A stretch of 64,000 bases of DNA from Epiperipatus broadwayi (Eukaryota > Onychophora > Udeonychophora > Euonychophora > Peripatidae). The translations under genes were made by a program, and so were the position numbers. The notes below the pieces were generated by a model. That model was given only the letters and a program-made list of their open reading frames with translations, was not told the DNA's origin and did no database searches. Below, piece by piece: positions 25,862 through 39,500 of this stretch. The stretch lies in contig JAQFVV010006221.1 of the NCBI GenBank assembly GCA_028023455.1, forward strand, positions 5,377,011 through 5,441,010, written 5' to 3'. Each line of letters opens with the position of its first letter. Within the stretch, counting starts at the first letter, position 1.

Positions 25862-28123
25862 AGTTTATGGCTCTGGGATCCATCCTATTGTTCATTATTC
25901 TTACTTTGTTATTGTGAAAATCTATTATTGGATCACATCAGTTTTACCATATACCCCAACTCTCCCTTTTTTGTTAAGTTAAGAACGAAACCAAAAATTT
26001 TTAACCTGCTAGTTCTTATTATTCAGATAAGCATTTATATATAATTAGAGTATGCATAAAAAAAAACATGAAAGTGTTTTCCATAATATGCTGATTGTAT
26101 TTATTTGAAAGAATGTATTCTGTACATATGTTTGCACACATAATAATATTTTAGAACATTAGTTTTGAAAAATAAATTATAAAATATACAAAAACATTTT
26201 TTTTAAAAATTGAATTCTAGATTTAAATATCTTTTATTTTTGTAGTTTTTTTTTTGAAATCATATCTTCAAAAAGAATTCAAAATTTAGTAACATAATTT
26301 ACATGTTTGTTAATGTTTCTAGTGATATAAAACTAAAAGTATGTGATATAATTATATAAAGTGAAATATTGATTTTTAAATGTCATATTCATTCTTGATT
26401 GAATAGTATTATGTTAATAAATATTTAGAAAAAACGAACGTGCTTTTTTAGGCTGATATTGATACAAAATAATAATTAAAAAATCATTAAAGTAGACGTA
26501 AATTTTCCACAAAAACAATGTTAAAGTAAATTGTAAAAGGTGCAGCACATGTGAAAGCAGTTACTATAGAAGGCCACTTCATTCACTTTTTTTTCTGAAC
26601 AGTACACTTGTAATTTTTTTTAATAATTCAAATAAAGACAAATTCTTTTGCATTTCTAATTTCTTTTTTACCGTTAAAATATTTTGTTTGAATTTTTTTT
26701 TTTCGTACACACAATTCATACATACATTATTTTTGTCTGTTTTTTTTTTTAACTATTATGAAAATTTGTATTAAACATTTGAATTTTCATTTTATATTGT
26801 ACTTTTAATAGATTTTTGATCCGAACTAATTGTGAAAGAGATGATCATTTTTTCTCCGCTTTTTTTTACTAATGTGCATTTGGTAATATATATTTGTAGT
26901 GGATCAAGAAATATCACAAAATACATATATATTTTTCAGTCTTGCAGCCCAACTAATTCAATTTATTAAGAAAAAAAAGTTCAATTTTATTAAATATTTT
27001 ATATAGATGATAAGTTAATCTGATAATTTTTAGAAATTTTAATAACAATCATGAAAACTATTATGCATGTTTGTAAAGTGTTTTGCTGAATAATATATAT
27101 ATAGTTACATCCTGAGAATGAGGTGTTGTGATTAAGTAACAATAATATTAATAAATGCTAGTATATCGTCAGTGAAGATTTTTCATGCAAGAATGGAGAA
27201 CAGTGATAAATTATTATATGTCAGTCAAGCGATAGTTTATATAGATAAATTGTAAAATGGTAAATAACTCACTGCAAGTTGAAAACTTTTATATTTTTCC
27301 TGAATAGAGAAATAATGAAGAAGATAATACATTCCAGGATACTCAATTATTAGATGATGTGGATTTATGGTTTTTTTTTTTTTTTTAATCTCTAATTAAA
27401 AATAGTTAGACATTCTTATATACATTGTATAATATATTCTTTATTCTTGTGCTATTGAAACGTATGTAATCAATTAGATTTTAGATCTATCAGTGTATTT
27501 TTCATCTTTAAAAACTACCCATCATTGTAAAAATGTCAGACCACCTTCTCTCACTATACATGTACTTCAGGGTGAGCAAATCTGTACATCAGAAATGATA
27601 TCCAATATCTATATGTATATATCGAGATTGTTACTTATTTAATTTTATAGTTATGAATTTATTTACAATCACATGTACACGTATAATGTCTAAAATCTTT
27701 AGATTATCTAACAAAAAGAAATTGTCCTTGAATTATATATATATAAATAAGGAAAGATATGATGATATTCTTATATTGGTGGATAATTGCGGTATGATAG
27801 ATTTTTCATCATATTACTGAAGATATAATTTTATTATATATATATATACTATGAAAATCTTATACAAATCAGGTTTTTTAGAATTTATTTTAATAAAGTT
27901 GCAAATGATTCCCTCATTTTAATCTATTAATCAGTGAAAAATACAAGTTCATTAAAATCTTCTATAAAGTCTATGAAAGATTCTTGTAGTAAACACATTT
28001 CTTTAGTGACATGATTATCTATTTTTAAAGGTTCATATTTAATAGCTGTATTTACCTACATGATTATTTTTTAATATGAGCAATATTCTGATAGATCTGA
28101 TTGTATAAAATGTATATATTGTG

Positions 28124-28395
28124 TAAAGGGCTCATGGTATAGTGGTTATGACAGCTTCTTGCTATGTCCACAATCTAGAATTTGAATATGGGTTGGATAA
28201 AATTTTTTTAATTGTCAATCAGGTTTAGAATTTTTCTTTCAGGTGGCTGGGCCATAGCCAGCCAGATAGTTATCCAAGATTAGTCAAAAACTGATTATAA
28301 TAGAACTATTGGTAAGCTTGGTGAGCAACATTTCCCCCCTCTATATTCCTATATGAATGACTATTAATCAGGCCTTTGCCTTGTTGTAGCTATTT
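28124..28395 (+). mobile_element. tRNA-derived SINE
   Basis: The head GGGCTCATGGTATAGTGG plus TTATGACAGC carries a Pol III box A (TGGTATAGTGG). A degenerate box B-like AATTTGAATATGG lies about 40 bp on. The body has GGGCCATAGCCA and the tail GCCTTTGCCTTGTTGTAGC. A second copy on the opposite strand at 58,148-58,345 shares the head, the CCATAGCCA body and the GCCATTGCC tail. No poly(A) or duplication could be fixed. Confidence 0.65.
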
Positions 28396-31300
28396 TCTTT
28401 ATTTATTGAATAATGTATATTCTTTTAAAAGTCTCACATTTGGTTCTTTTTAAATCCTGATTTCTTATTTGTGCCATTTGTTTTTTACTTTCTTATGCAT
28501 ATTACATTTATAACTTTTCCTACATTTTAACCATTTCTTATGTTCATTTGCAAGGATTATTCCTATGTTTAAATAATCCTAGAATAATTAAAAAGAATTG
28601 AATATAAAGAGAAATGTATAATGTAAAAAAGCTTTGCTACTAAGAAAATACAAATAATATATAAGGACGGAATATAAATATAAAAAAGAAAGTAAAGATG
28701 TATACTATATAAAAGAATTTTTATTATATTGGTGTTATTTATGAATTATTGTAAATATATATTACGTATTGTGTAATATAAATATGATATGCGTATTTGT
28801 GTTTTATAGGAATAATCCTTGAAAATGAACATAAAAAATGATTCAAATGTAGGAAAGAGATTGTGATGTGATATGCATAAAGATGTTAAAAAAATAACAA
28901 GTGGTTTATATATTAAACCAGCCTATAAAAACAGCAAAATGTGTGGTGTTAAAATTAGTGGATCATTTTGGAAAGGAAAAAAAAAAGAAATATTTTTAAT
29001 AAAGTATGAATTAAGTTAATTAAATATATTCTAAAGATAATTTTTATTCCAAAAATTAAAAGTTTAAAGATTGGATTTTATTATAATGATTGTTACAATT
29101 TATTCTTTTGTTTAAATTTTGAGAAATTTTTTAATATATATTTAAAGAACAATTATTTTTTACTTGTTCATTTTGTAAATATTTTGATCAGTACTATATA
29201 AACATAGTTTTCACCTTTGTAAGAAGTATTTATTAAGTCCACCATAATAATTAAGTGAAACCATGACATTTGTTGATTTTAAAATAATTTGTTAATTATT
29301 TTTTGTGTACAGTACATATTGTTTTCAAATTTTGTTTATAGCTTTATTTAATTTTTAATCAAAATCTCTAATATGTTTTATAGTAAAGTAGAGAAAAAAA
29401 ATTGGTAATTTTGTTGGATATATTATTGCATTATTTTGATTACAAATTAAATAATAAAAAAAGTATGTGTGAATATTCAGTAGCAATGGTTGTGAAACAT
29501 ATAAGGTTGTGACTACCATTTACATTAATTGGTCTTGGGAATATTATTACTGTGTATATTTTTTTAAAGCAAAAAACAAAATATGTATTGCTTATCTTAT
29601 AAAAATTGTATAGCTTTTTTTTGTCCTATTTTAGCACTCTTATTTCAAACTTTATATTAATATTTATTTGCATATAAATAAATATTAAATATTCAAATAT
29701 TCATGTGACCAATAAATTTTATTAAATATATGCAATTAATGTTGTGTGTCATTTCTTATTTTTCTGTTTCGAAAATTTTATATCAGTATTCTAAAGATAA
29801 TAATTATCTTATTTGAAATTATTTATTTAGATTATATTGATAAAAAAAATTAATAATGAAATTTATATATTTTTTAAAGAAGTAAATATTAAAAAATGAA
29901 ATGTTTTAAATCTTTGACATATTTTTTTCAATGTACAGATAGAATCAAGCTCTCTTGAAACAAAGCAACTTTTATCATCTAGACAAAATTATAAAGATGA
30001 TCTTTAACCTTTTATAAACATCATGCTTTATTATTCTAGCATGAATTGTAATTTGCTTAAATACCAGTTTTTATTCTCATGCATTTCCCCATCAAAAATA
30101 GTAATGAATAACTAGCAAAAAATTGCTACATAAATTTGCATTATTTTAAATATTATTAGATTTATGGTTTTCCAATAGTTTCATTTAAAAATATGTTTTA
30201 TGAAAGCGTTTTCAATATGATCATTCAGAAAAATACTCGCTTCAATATATCATAGCAGATAAAGATTTATATATATTTTTCAACTTATGAATAAATTATA
30301 TTAACAAAAAGTTGGGGAAATATTTTGAAAATCTAATTGCTAACTATGAGGAAAGAAAAAAACAAATAACTATATAAGCTGATATGTAATTTAAACAAGG
30401 AATGAGAAAAAATTAATTAATACATATTTACTATTTGTAATAATATGAAACGAAAGATTAAGGAGGCATGCTTTATTGCAAATGACAACTATGCATTAAA
30501 CCGAAAAGAATCATGCTTTGCAATCTCCAGAAAATGGTCTTTATGAAAGAAAACTGCATAAATTACTGCTAAACTTCACTTAAAGTAGACTATGAATATG
30601 AGACTTAAGTTATCTGAAAGCACTCAGTCGTATAATTCTTTTTTAATAATAACAAGCTTCACTTTTTTGCGTAAAGCACAATTTAAAACTTACCACTCAA
30701 AGGTGAAGTAAAAAACAAGGATTTTATTTATTATTATATAGATTCTATATTATATAAAAATAAGTATGTACTTTAAATATTTTTATACTTTATTAAAAAT
30801 AAATGTAATATTTAAAAAGAAGTTTAAGAAGTTGAACAGCCTTACATAGTTTATTGCAGGACATCAACAGCTCCTGATAGAGAAACAGTGAGTATATAAT
30901 ATATATATACAAAGTTAAAGAACTTTCACCAAAATATGGATATTTTAGAAACAGAAAAGATTCATGAGAAGATAAGAGATATGTTGAATTATTACTACTT
31001 GAATAATTAATCAAAAAAAAGTTAATTTGAAAGAGCTAAGAAGTAGAATGCATAATTAATAGAATTTATCTGTGTTGTATTTCTGTTCTTTTATTTTTAT
31101 TTTGTTTAATACAAATCGTTTCTATCACTTTCTCAATATAATTATTACAATCAATAAGTTTCAGATACATCTATTTGTGTTACTGAAATTTAGTGTGAAA
31201 AGCAATTACTTTTAAAAAATGATTTTCATATGATCTATAAATATGTTTTGGAATAGGACCTATTTTACTGCTTTTAATATTTTACACTTGTGCTTATAAC

Positions 31301-31518
31301 TTGTCATGATTTCTTAAATTGATTCCTAATTCAAAAATAATCAACAAGATGCAACTGTTTTGAATGCATTGAAGTTCTTTTAATATATTTCTGTCAAAAT
31401 ATATTGTGTGAAAATAAATAAAAATAGGGCATTCAGGTTCATTTATAATTAATAACTTTAAAATATAATTTACACATTTAAATTTCAAAGAAGAAATAAA
31501 TTACTTTTTTTTTCATGT

Positions 31519-31600
31519 GTCAAAGCATCGGCCGGGAAGTGAACCCGGGACAACTGCTTGTAAGGCGGCTGTGCTGACCACTCGGCCACCAATGCTTGAC
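31519..31600 (-). tRNA. tRNA-like element, anticodon TAC, retroposed
   Basis: On the minus strand, a 7-bp acceptor stem GCATTGG/CCGATGC, box A TGGCCGAGTGG, anticodon loop CTTACAA (TAC, Val) on an imperfect stem (GCCGC/GCAGT), and a T arm CCGGG/CCCGG with loop TTCACTT. The D stem does not pair well and T-loop base 58 is C instead of A. The acceptor stem extends outward by 5 bp (GTCAA/TTGAC). A run of nine A follows instead of a Pol III T-run. It is more likely a retroposed tRNA-like SINE than a working tRNA gene. Confidence 0.55.
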
Positions 31601-33245
31601 TTATTATTATGAAAACAATAATATTCAACAATGAATATAGATCTTTTCTCTAAATATTCTGAAGTTAATGATTAAATATAAGTATTGATAAAATGGGCAT
31701 AAGTTTGATCATATTAAATTTTTTAATATCTTTAACCTTTTATAGATAATTCTATAAATCCTCAAGTATAAAAGATATTAAGCTAGCTTTCACACTGAAT
31801 CCTAAATTATGCATTTCCCCTTTACTTAATAAATTCCTTAAAAAGAAAGAAAACCATTTTTAAAATATATTTTTGCTCTCATCTAATGCTATTGAAATTT
31901 TTTAAAACTTTTTGGTCCGAGTTGGATGTTTTCTTTACATTGAAAATTCTTCAATGATGACATTACTTTCACTAATAATTAGGAATGTATCTTATTACAT
32001 CTGGTCAACCCACACTGCCTAGTCTCTACCATTCTTTAACTACCTACTTTATATCATGAAAAGTTTATATTAAGAAAAATTTGCATATTCTATGAAACTA
32101 TTTAGAAAAAAAATTCAAATACTTATTTTTATTACTACTAATGTTTTATTATTGCAGCTAAACACCATTTAAATGAATTATGAGACTGACAAAACTATCT
32201 TTTGTAGGATCTTTTACATTGTGGATAATTTCTAAGCAGGACACCCCAAATATATAATTATTTTTTAAATGAAACTCATCTTTCAAATGACTCAAATTCA
32301 CCTTCAACGTGATTCAATAATGAATTATTTTGATTTATTAATAGATCTGCTAACAGCATTGTGAAAAAAATGCTAAATGTAAACATTTCAATAGATTTAT
32401 TTAAAATTAACTTATTAGACAAAGTAATATTAAAAAAATCAAGTGTTGAACATTTAATGAAAGCCTAAGAAATATATAACTTGATGAGCCTAAAAATCTT
32501 ATGCTTAGAGATTAGAAAACAAGATGACTCAATAGAAAGATTAACTAATAATCTATCTCTCTACTAATAGCTGATTATACAAAAATGCATAGATGATGGT
32601 AAAATAGATCTTATAGAAATATCCTTTGATTATAAAGCAATATGATAGCAAAACTTTGATAATTCTTATGTTTAAATTAAAAAGATAGCATCTGAAACAT
32701 GAATGGTAGAAAATGCTGCTTACTTAATACGCCAAGATGTTACCATAAATTACATTGAAATATGTTCTTTTTCTAAATATAATTATGATACATTTAAACA
32801 TTTACTGGCAAGAATTTTATTGCAACATTTTTAATAAGTATTTTGCTTTCACATTTTATTATATTTAAATGTCAAGCAAATCAAAATCCTTCCATTTTTT
32901 AATAATAGTGTATTCTTTGAAACAAAGTATCATAATAAACAATTTTTTTAAATATTAATTAAAAAGCATCACAACTTCTGTTTACATCCAATGTCTATTA
33001 AAATCACTAATTCATTCAACACCAGAACAACCTGTTCTAAGCATAATCAATGGGCACTGAGTGGTAATGCTACAGCTAAATTCTGACTATCTTATCTTTA
33101 TTTTATGCAATGAGGAGCATCCAATGCTTTGAAAATATCAATTACTCAAACTTATAGCTTTGGAAATAAACTACTGCTTATTATATCATTTGTAACTTCA
33201 TATTTGAAATTTGGTTTTCAGCAAAAATATATTTAATAATTTGTA

Positions 33246-33310
33246 TTAGTCATTCATTAGACTAGAGATTATCCACTTAATGAATAATCTCTAATCTAAT
33301 GAATGACTAA
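33246..33310. repeat. Perfect-looking short hairpin
   Basis: Arms TTAGTCATTCATTAGA and its reverse complement TCTAATGAATGACTAA, with AGAGATTAT/ATAATCTCT inside. Stem of about 27 bp with one mismatch, loop of about 11 bp. Confidence 0.75.
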
Positions 33311-33317
33311 TAAGAAT

Positions 33318-33370
33318 TTATCACTTGCAGGCTTCTTGGTGGCTCTGTAGCATCACCTAGTGGCCATAGT
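33318..33370 (+). repeat. Single unit of the CTTGGTGG repeat
   Basis: TTATCACTTGCAGGCTTCTT, then GGTGGCTCTGTAGCATCACC and TAGTGGCC, matches one unit of the tandem fold-back at 51,399-51,767 in INSIG intron 2. Confidence 0.65.
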
Positions 33371-33404
33371 ACATGTAACCAAAAACTACCTTTTTATATA
33401 TTGA

Positions 33405-33850
33405 ACAATGATAAAGATATGTGTAAGATATTCTAATCTGGGCCAACTGATGAGTACTGGTTCAGCATGAAATGTGAATCTTAAGGATTATACACCTTTT
33501 TCACATGTATTTAGTCATATGCTTACAACTCTCCATAAATTTTGTTGAAAGTGAAGAGAAGTTAATCCTTCCCTTGCATGAAAGAGATATAATGAAAAAT
33601 ATGATACAGAAGTATTATATTTATATACTGAACTATGATAAAGTTATGTGTAAGAGATTTAATCTGGGCGGCCTGATGAGTACTGGCAGTTCAGCATGAA
33701 ATATGTATTTTGACTATTGTACACCTTTTTCATATGTCTTTGGTCATATATTTATAATTACACCCCTCTACAAGATGTTAAAAGTGGATATAAACCAGTC
33801 CATACCTTATGTGAGAGTAATGTAGTGAAAATTACACTACAGAAACATTA
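33405..33850 (+). repeat. Two tandem copies of a 235-bp unit, related to the 56,084 element
   Basis: CTGATGAGTACTGG...TTCAGCATGAAAT...ACACCTTTTTCA...GGTCATAT occurs twice, about 235 bp apart (about 33,448 and 33,673). The 3' part (ATAATTACACCCCTCTACAA to GTAGTGAAAATTACAC) matches one arm of the inverted-repeat element at 56,084-56,286. No coding capacity. Confidence 0.65.
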
Positions 33851-33995
33851 CTTATTAAAAAAATATGTTTATTCTTAAACTGTTTTATTATGTATTCATT
33901 TTAATAATCCGGGCTAAAGTCAGTTCAAGAAATTAAAAAATAATTAATTGTTAACAATAATACATAATTTATAGTTTATTTCTTATCATAATTTT

Positions 33996-34293
33996 ATGAT
34001 CATCTTAATATTTGAATTCATTTATGTCATAAAGATGCATACATTCATATAATTTTCCTAATGACTGGATTAATAAAAGATTGACTTCTGGTTTAGATGC
34101 TTTTTGCATCTAAACCAGAAGTCAATCTTTTATTAATCCAGTCATTAGGAAAATTATATGAATGTATGCATCTTTATGACATAAATGAATTCAAATACTA
34201 GAAGTCAATCTTTTATTAATCCAGTCATTAGGAAAATTATATGGATGTATGCATCTTTATGACATAAATGAATTCAAATATTAAGATGATCAT
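33996..34293. repeat. Palindrome with a duplicated arm
   Basis: The left arm (33996-34100) and right arm (34106 to about 34198) are near-perfect reverse complements around the loop TTTTT. A second copy of the right arm follows (about 34,203-34,293) and extends the match to ATTAAGATGATCAT. Three copies of about 95 bp, two direct and one inverted, with very few differences, so it is recent or an assembly artefact. Confidence 0.8.
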
Positions 34294-34831
34294 ACATATC
34301 AAACATTTTTTTTTTGAAATGTCTCAAACCCCCATTTGGTACTTTCTATGTTTTTTTTTTATCAATCAAAAAATTTTCATCTACCCAAACTAATCAGTTT
34401 AAAATTGAATTCATATTTACATTTACTTAATCTATTTAATTCAGATAATATTTTGTATTCTATTTATCTTCAATAGCAATTGTAAATGTAAAAAAAAAGA
34501 AGTTGTGACAGCTTTTTTTTTTTTTTTTACAGGCTCCAGTGTTCAGTGGATCGTTTAGCTGAACACACTATCCTAAAATTAATTAATTCAGGATTATTTT
34601 TCATAGGAAATTTTTCTGCATGCTTATATAGCTAAATAATTAAGTGTATTAACATTCTCTCACCTACAGGGAGATTGCTGAATTTTAATTTTAAAATAAG
34701 TTATTAAACAAGTAATAAAAATAATCAAATGCAAATTTAGTCATTCAGACAGCCTTACTATAAATTAATAACATGTACACACTGCATATACATAATACAC
34801 TATTGGGAATAAATTACTAACATAAATATTA

Positions 34832-36506
34832 GGTAAAAGCCTGAAATCCGGGCACGGCCGCTTGGGGCATTGTTTACGTGTCAAAACACATAAAAATGCT
34901 GTTTCGGTGGCCGTGGCCTTACAGGCTAATACAACATTTACGTATTGTAGTAACCCATTGAGCTAGGCCGCTTTACATGACATTGCACAAAAATATTATG
35001 GCCTGTTTTGTGCTTCGAAACTATTTACGCGTATTCATTCTATTCATAGCTGATTCCCGTATTGCTTGAGATTGTTTAAATTTCAAGGTGGTATGACATT
35101 TTTAAATCTCTGTAATAATGTCATTTCGATTTAAAAAATGTTGTTAATTATTAATAATTGTCATATGGTTCCTACCCTTCCCGAAAAAAAGGTTAATATG
35201 TAAAAAATTGGCAAAGTGTATGTTCGAACAGGCTTCGACAAAGCTCATGCGCTAAGTCACGTTTCAGCGTGGGGAAAATATTCGAGACCAGTAAAAGATC
35301 TGAGACGAACATGCAATTTTGAAACTTTTCTTCAGAATTGCCGAGTACAGAAAGTGTGTGAGATTGTGTTTTTTTTTTTTGTCAGGCACACGTAATGTCC
35401 ACTTTTTATTACAGCAATAAAATCGAATAAATAATTGTAAAAAGTCCAAAGTTTGTGTCCTTTTTTGTTGTTTTTTATTTCATTAGAAATTGACAAGTAT
35501 TTGGATTCAATTTTTTGCAGCGGGCTTAAAATAAATGACGACTTTGGTTGATTTTTTGTTAAGAATAACAAATTACGAAATACCCCCCCCCCCACCCCCA
35601 CAAGCAGTTTATTGTAGAAGGCTAAAAAAAAAAAAAAGATAATTCGAACGAAATAGAAATCAAAGTAAAAAGTGAGAAAAAGTTGTTTAAAAAACAAGAT
35701 AAAAAAGTTAAATTCTTGACTTTTTGGTTACAATTCTTTTTCCGAGTGTGTGGGGGTGGGTGTTTGAAAACAATTTTTTAATCGGCAAAAACACAAAAGT
35801 AAATTTTGATTTAATATTAAGAAAAACAATTACGTCAACCAAAAAGAAATCAAAATTCGAAACAAGTCCCAAAGTTGATTCTCTTTTTTCAGCGCTGTTA
35901 AAATAATTGACTATTTTTGTTGCCTTTTTGTTAATAATAACAGTACGACCCCCCCCCCCATCCCCCGCTCAAAAAGCTGTTTCTTGTGGTAGCCCCCCCC
36001 CCCCCCAAAAAAAAATAAGGCTAATTCAAACATAATCTAAGTCAAAGTGAAAACAAGTTGTGTTTTTTTAAAAAAAGTAAAATTAATAATAATAAGAAAA
36101 ACCATTTAGTCAAGCCAAAAAAAAAAAGAAAGGTAAAATTAAGTTCTAAACAAGTCGCAAATAATTGTATTCTATTTTTTCGGCGGGGGATTCAAACAAA
36201 TTTTTTGACGTGAAACAGTCCAAATTTTTCAAATGATAAAAAGAAAAAAAAATACAATTAGCAAAATTTGCTGAAAAAATGTCAGTCAGGTTCAAAACGA
36301 AAATGAGTATCAAAATTTGTTTAATAATAAAGAAATCATGTTCTAAATGAAATAAAAATTATTCGTTTAATCAATATTTTTTTAAAAAAAAAAACTTAGT
36401 TGTCTAAAAGAAGAAAAAGTTGCGGCGGCCCGGTAACGTTATATTTCATTGATTTTGTCTAGCATCAACACTCCAAGCAGCTTTGCCCAGATTTCAGGCT
36501 TTTACC
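34832..36506. mobile_element. Non-autonomous Merlin-type transposon (1,675 bp)
   Basis: The terminal inverted repeat GGTAAAAGCCTGAAATC begins at 34832 and its reverse complement GATTTCAGGCTTTTACC ends at 36506 (GATTTCAGG differs by one base inside). It is flanked by the exact 8-bp duplication AAATATTA (34824-34831 and 36507-36514). GGTA ends and 8-bp duplications match the Merlin copy at 52,943. The interior holds two diverged copies of a segment of about 380 bp with C-runs (near 35,583 and 35,950) and no transposase. The 121-codon minus-strand frame inside is low-complexity. Confidence 0.85.
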
Positions 36507-39500
36507 AAATATTACAACTATAAAATTAATCTTGGACATTAAAAGAAATAATAAAGTTCTTCTTAATAATAATTATTAAACAACCTAGTCAGTCTATTAA
36601 GAGTTTATATATTTCAATCAAAAAAATGCTGATAAAGGGCTCTCATTCATCTTACCAGAATATTTCTGTTAATTAACATGAGAAGACCAAGGCCATGGAT
36701 TTTAAGTTCTTATGCACTACTTTGATCCATGATTTCAGGGAGAAATGTTTTCTACTCAACTTTCTAAGTTTATGGGTGTGATATAGGCAAGGCAGCTCAA
36801 ATCAAGGCATTATCTCGACAGCAGGATAGAAAGATGGCATCGGCAACCATATCTGGAAGCTTAGCATTGCATTTTGTTGGTGGCTTCTCTGAAGATAAAG
36901 GCAACTACTCATAAAATCATTCTATACTACTCTCTGGTTCTTTCCTATGTCATTTGCCATCAGATGAAGAATACAACAAGGACTAGCCACAAGAAAAACT
37001 ACTACTTGTAATTATTTTTAAAAATTTTACACGTTTGCCTTTTATATCTATCTCCTGTGCATTTACCTTGTCACCCCTTTTCTTTCTTCAGGAATTTAAT
37101 TCTCTCCAAAACTTATTTTCTTACAATTTATTTCAAAATTTAATCATGTATGCGTTCAGGGCCTGAGCAAAGTGAGGCATGAGGACCCCAACACAAGAAG
37201 TGCATGGAAATGCTGCAGAATTAAAAATAATTTATTTTTGTTCTGTTACAAATATTATTTAATGCTACTTGATTCATTATTTCTACAAAATGAGGAAATA
37301 TAAACATATTAAAATAATCATTTTTTGAAATACGATTTGTCAATTATAATTTTGTAGTTTGTTTTTCTCTCAGGATATTCTCAGTTATGTCTTCTCAGAC
37401 TGGGTTTTCATGATGCATATTCAAGATCACATTGCAATGTGATGCGAAAATGGAACAGTCCATTTTACTATTAATATCCATGTCATTTATATGTATGTAT
37501 AGTGATGGTTATTTGTAAAATAATAAACATAACTTTAAAAACTTTTATTGATTTATTATTAAACTACTATCTTAAATTTATTCTATCCACCAAAATTAAA
37601 AAAAAAAAATCCAAGATATCTTTCTGTATTTTTATAGCATTTGAAATTCTTGAGGCAATTTTGGTTTAGTTTTAAAAACACACACATGCAAAAAAACCAA
37701 AAAGAGCAACATGCTAATAAAATGCATAATATTGTATATATGTCGCTAAATTACATTAAAATAGAATCAGTTAAAGCAAAATTAGTGTAAACAATAATGA
37801 TTGGGCTAAATAATCACATAAATTTTTTATGTAATAATTAAATGTGTTGGTGCGAGTATAAATGTTTGTTTCTACAATATATTTGAATATAAAGTAATAC
37901 CATTTCAAAATATTTAGGTAGTTATTTTAAATCTGAAATAAAATCTCAATTATTGTGAGAAGAGTATATAAAATAAAAATCATTTATCCTAATATCTGTA
38001 ATACAAATATTTGTTCTAACATTGTGATTTGTACTTTAATTCTATTAATGTATATTTTATTTAAATGTTTTTTTTCCATGTCATAGCATCGGCCGGGAAG
38101 CGAACCCGGGACAACTGTTTGTAAGACAGCTGTGCTGACCACTCGACCACCAACGTTTGACAAATGTTTTAAAATGTTATGTGCATACTCTCTACTAAGT
38201 TATTGTTGAAATGGCAAATTTCAAAAGTCATCTGCTGTTACAGTTTAAACAAATACCAATATTGTATTAAAAAAATTACCTAAACATCTGCATTTGGATA
38301 TTTGTTTTATTAAAGCAGTTTTAAAATTAGTGGACTTGCTATTTGCAAACAATTTTATAAAAAATGGCTAAAACTAGAAATTTCACTTCTCAGGAAATAC
38401 TAATTATCTCCTCAGCATTTTTAAAAACAAAAAAAAAACATGTTTATCAGTTAATGGATTGATTCAGAAGATAAAATTTAATCATTAATTGTTCCATCTG
38501 GATTCTTTTCACACCTCCGTGGTTTTACAATTAAAGTGTCAAAGTTTTCAATTTAAAGAAAAAACATTCTTAAAGATTTTGATAAAAATAATTGGAACTC
38601 TTAAATACTTTAAGTGAATTTTAGATTATAAAGATGCTGTGTATTGATACTAATAAACAACAAATATTTTAATAAATAACCCCTGCACACATAAGTAAGT
38701 TTTATTTCAATAACAGATTAATTCTTATGTACATTTATCTAAAATAAATGTTTACATATGCATAAAATTCACTGGGAAAATACTGTTCAAACTGCGTTCT
38801 ATATATGTTGAATCTTCCAAACAATACTTACAATAAAACTGCACTCTTTTTCTTATTCTTTTTTGTAACACCAGTTCTTTTCTTTTAGTCGGAAATTTTG
38901 TATAAATACATAACAAATAGAAAACTTCACTTTATTTCCTAAATATATATAATACAATATTTGTTTTTACTTACTATATATAGACTATATAATATAGCTG
39001 CTTAGATAAGCATCTTACATAAGTATCTATAGAAGCTAGAAAAATAATGCCACATCTTTAGAGGATTATACTATAAGAAAAATGTTTTGTATTTTAAGAA
39101 GTAACCAAGATATATCAGCACGATACCTAAGTAAGAGATTAATTAGTCTAGTTGTACTAGGGATCAGATCAAATATTATTTCACTTTGTTACTTATGATT
39201 ATTAATACTTGTTTTCTTTATTCTGGCTTAATAATCTTCTTCAATGACTTGTTTTGTCCCACATGTAGAGATACACTTGAAGTCATTAATATTGGAGAAA
39301 TCAGGATAAAGGTATCATAATTAATATTGCTAGAAAATATTTATCTCTTGAGTATTGCAAACATAATTTATTATATTTTCATATATTTATTTACATGTAC
39401 TAAATTACCGGATTTTTCATTATTTAAATTAATAAATAAATATGGTGACATGGTATTATTAGAATTCATTTATTTAAAGGTATATTGTTGTAGTAGTAAC

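Larger units (their letters stand above)
25067..31518. other. SPR 3' flank and intergenic DNA
   Basis: Contains repeat copy D and one SINE. Otherwise AT-rich with many homopolymer runs and TA microsatellites; no coding signal. The SPR 3' UTR presumably ends in the first few hundred bases. Confidence 0.5.

Noticed and set aside
35332-35697. 121-codon minus-strand open frame inside the 34,832 element
   Set aside because: It is low-complexity, Phe-rich, overlaps A and C homopolymer runs, and has no motif; its length comes from runs that avoid stop codons.
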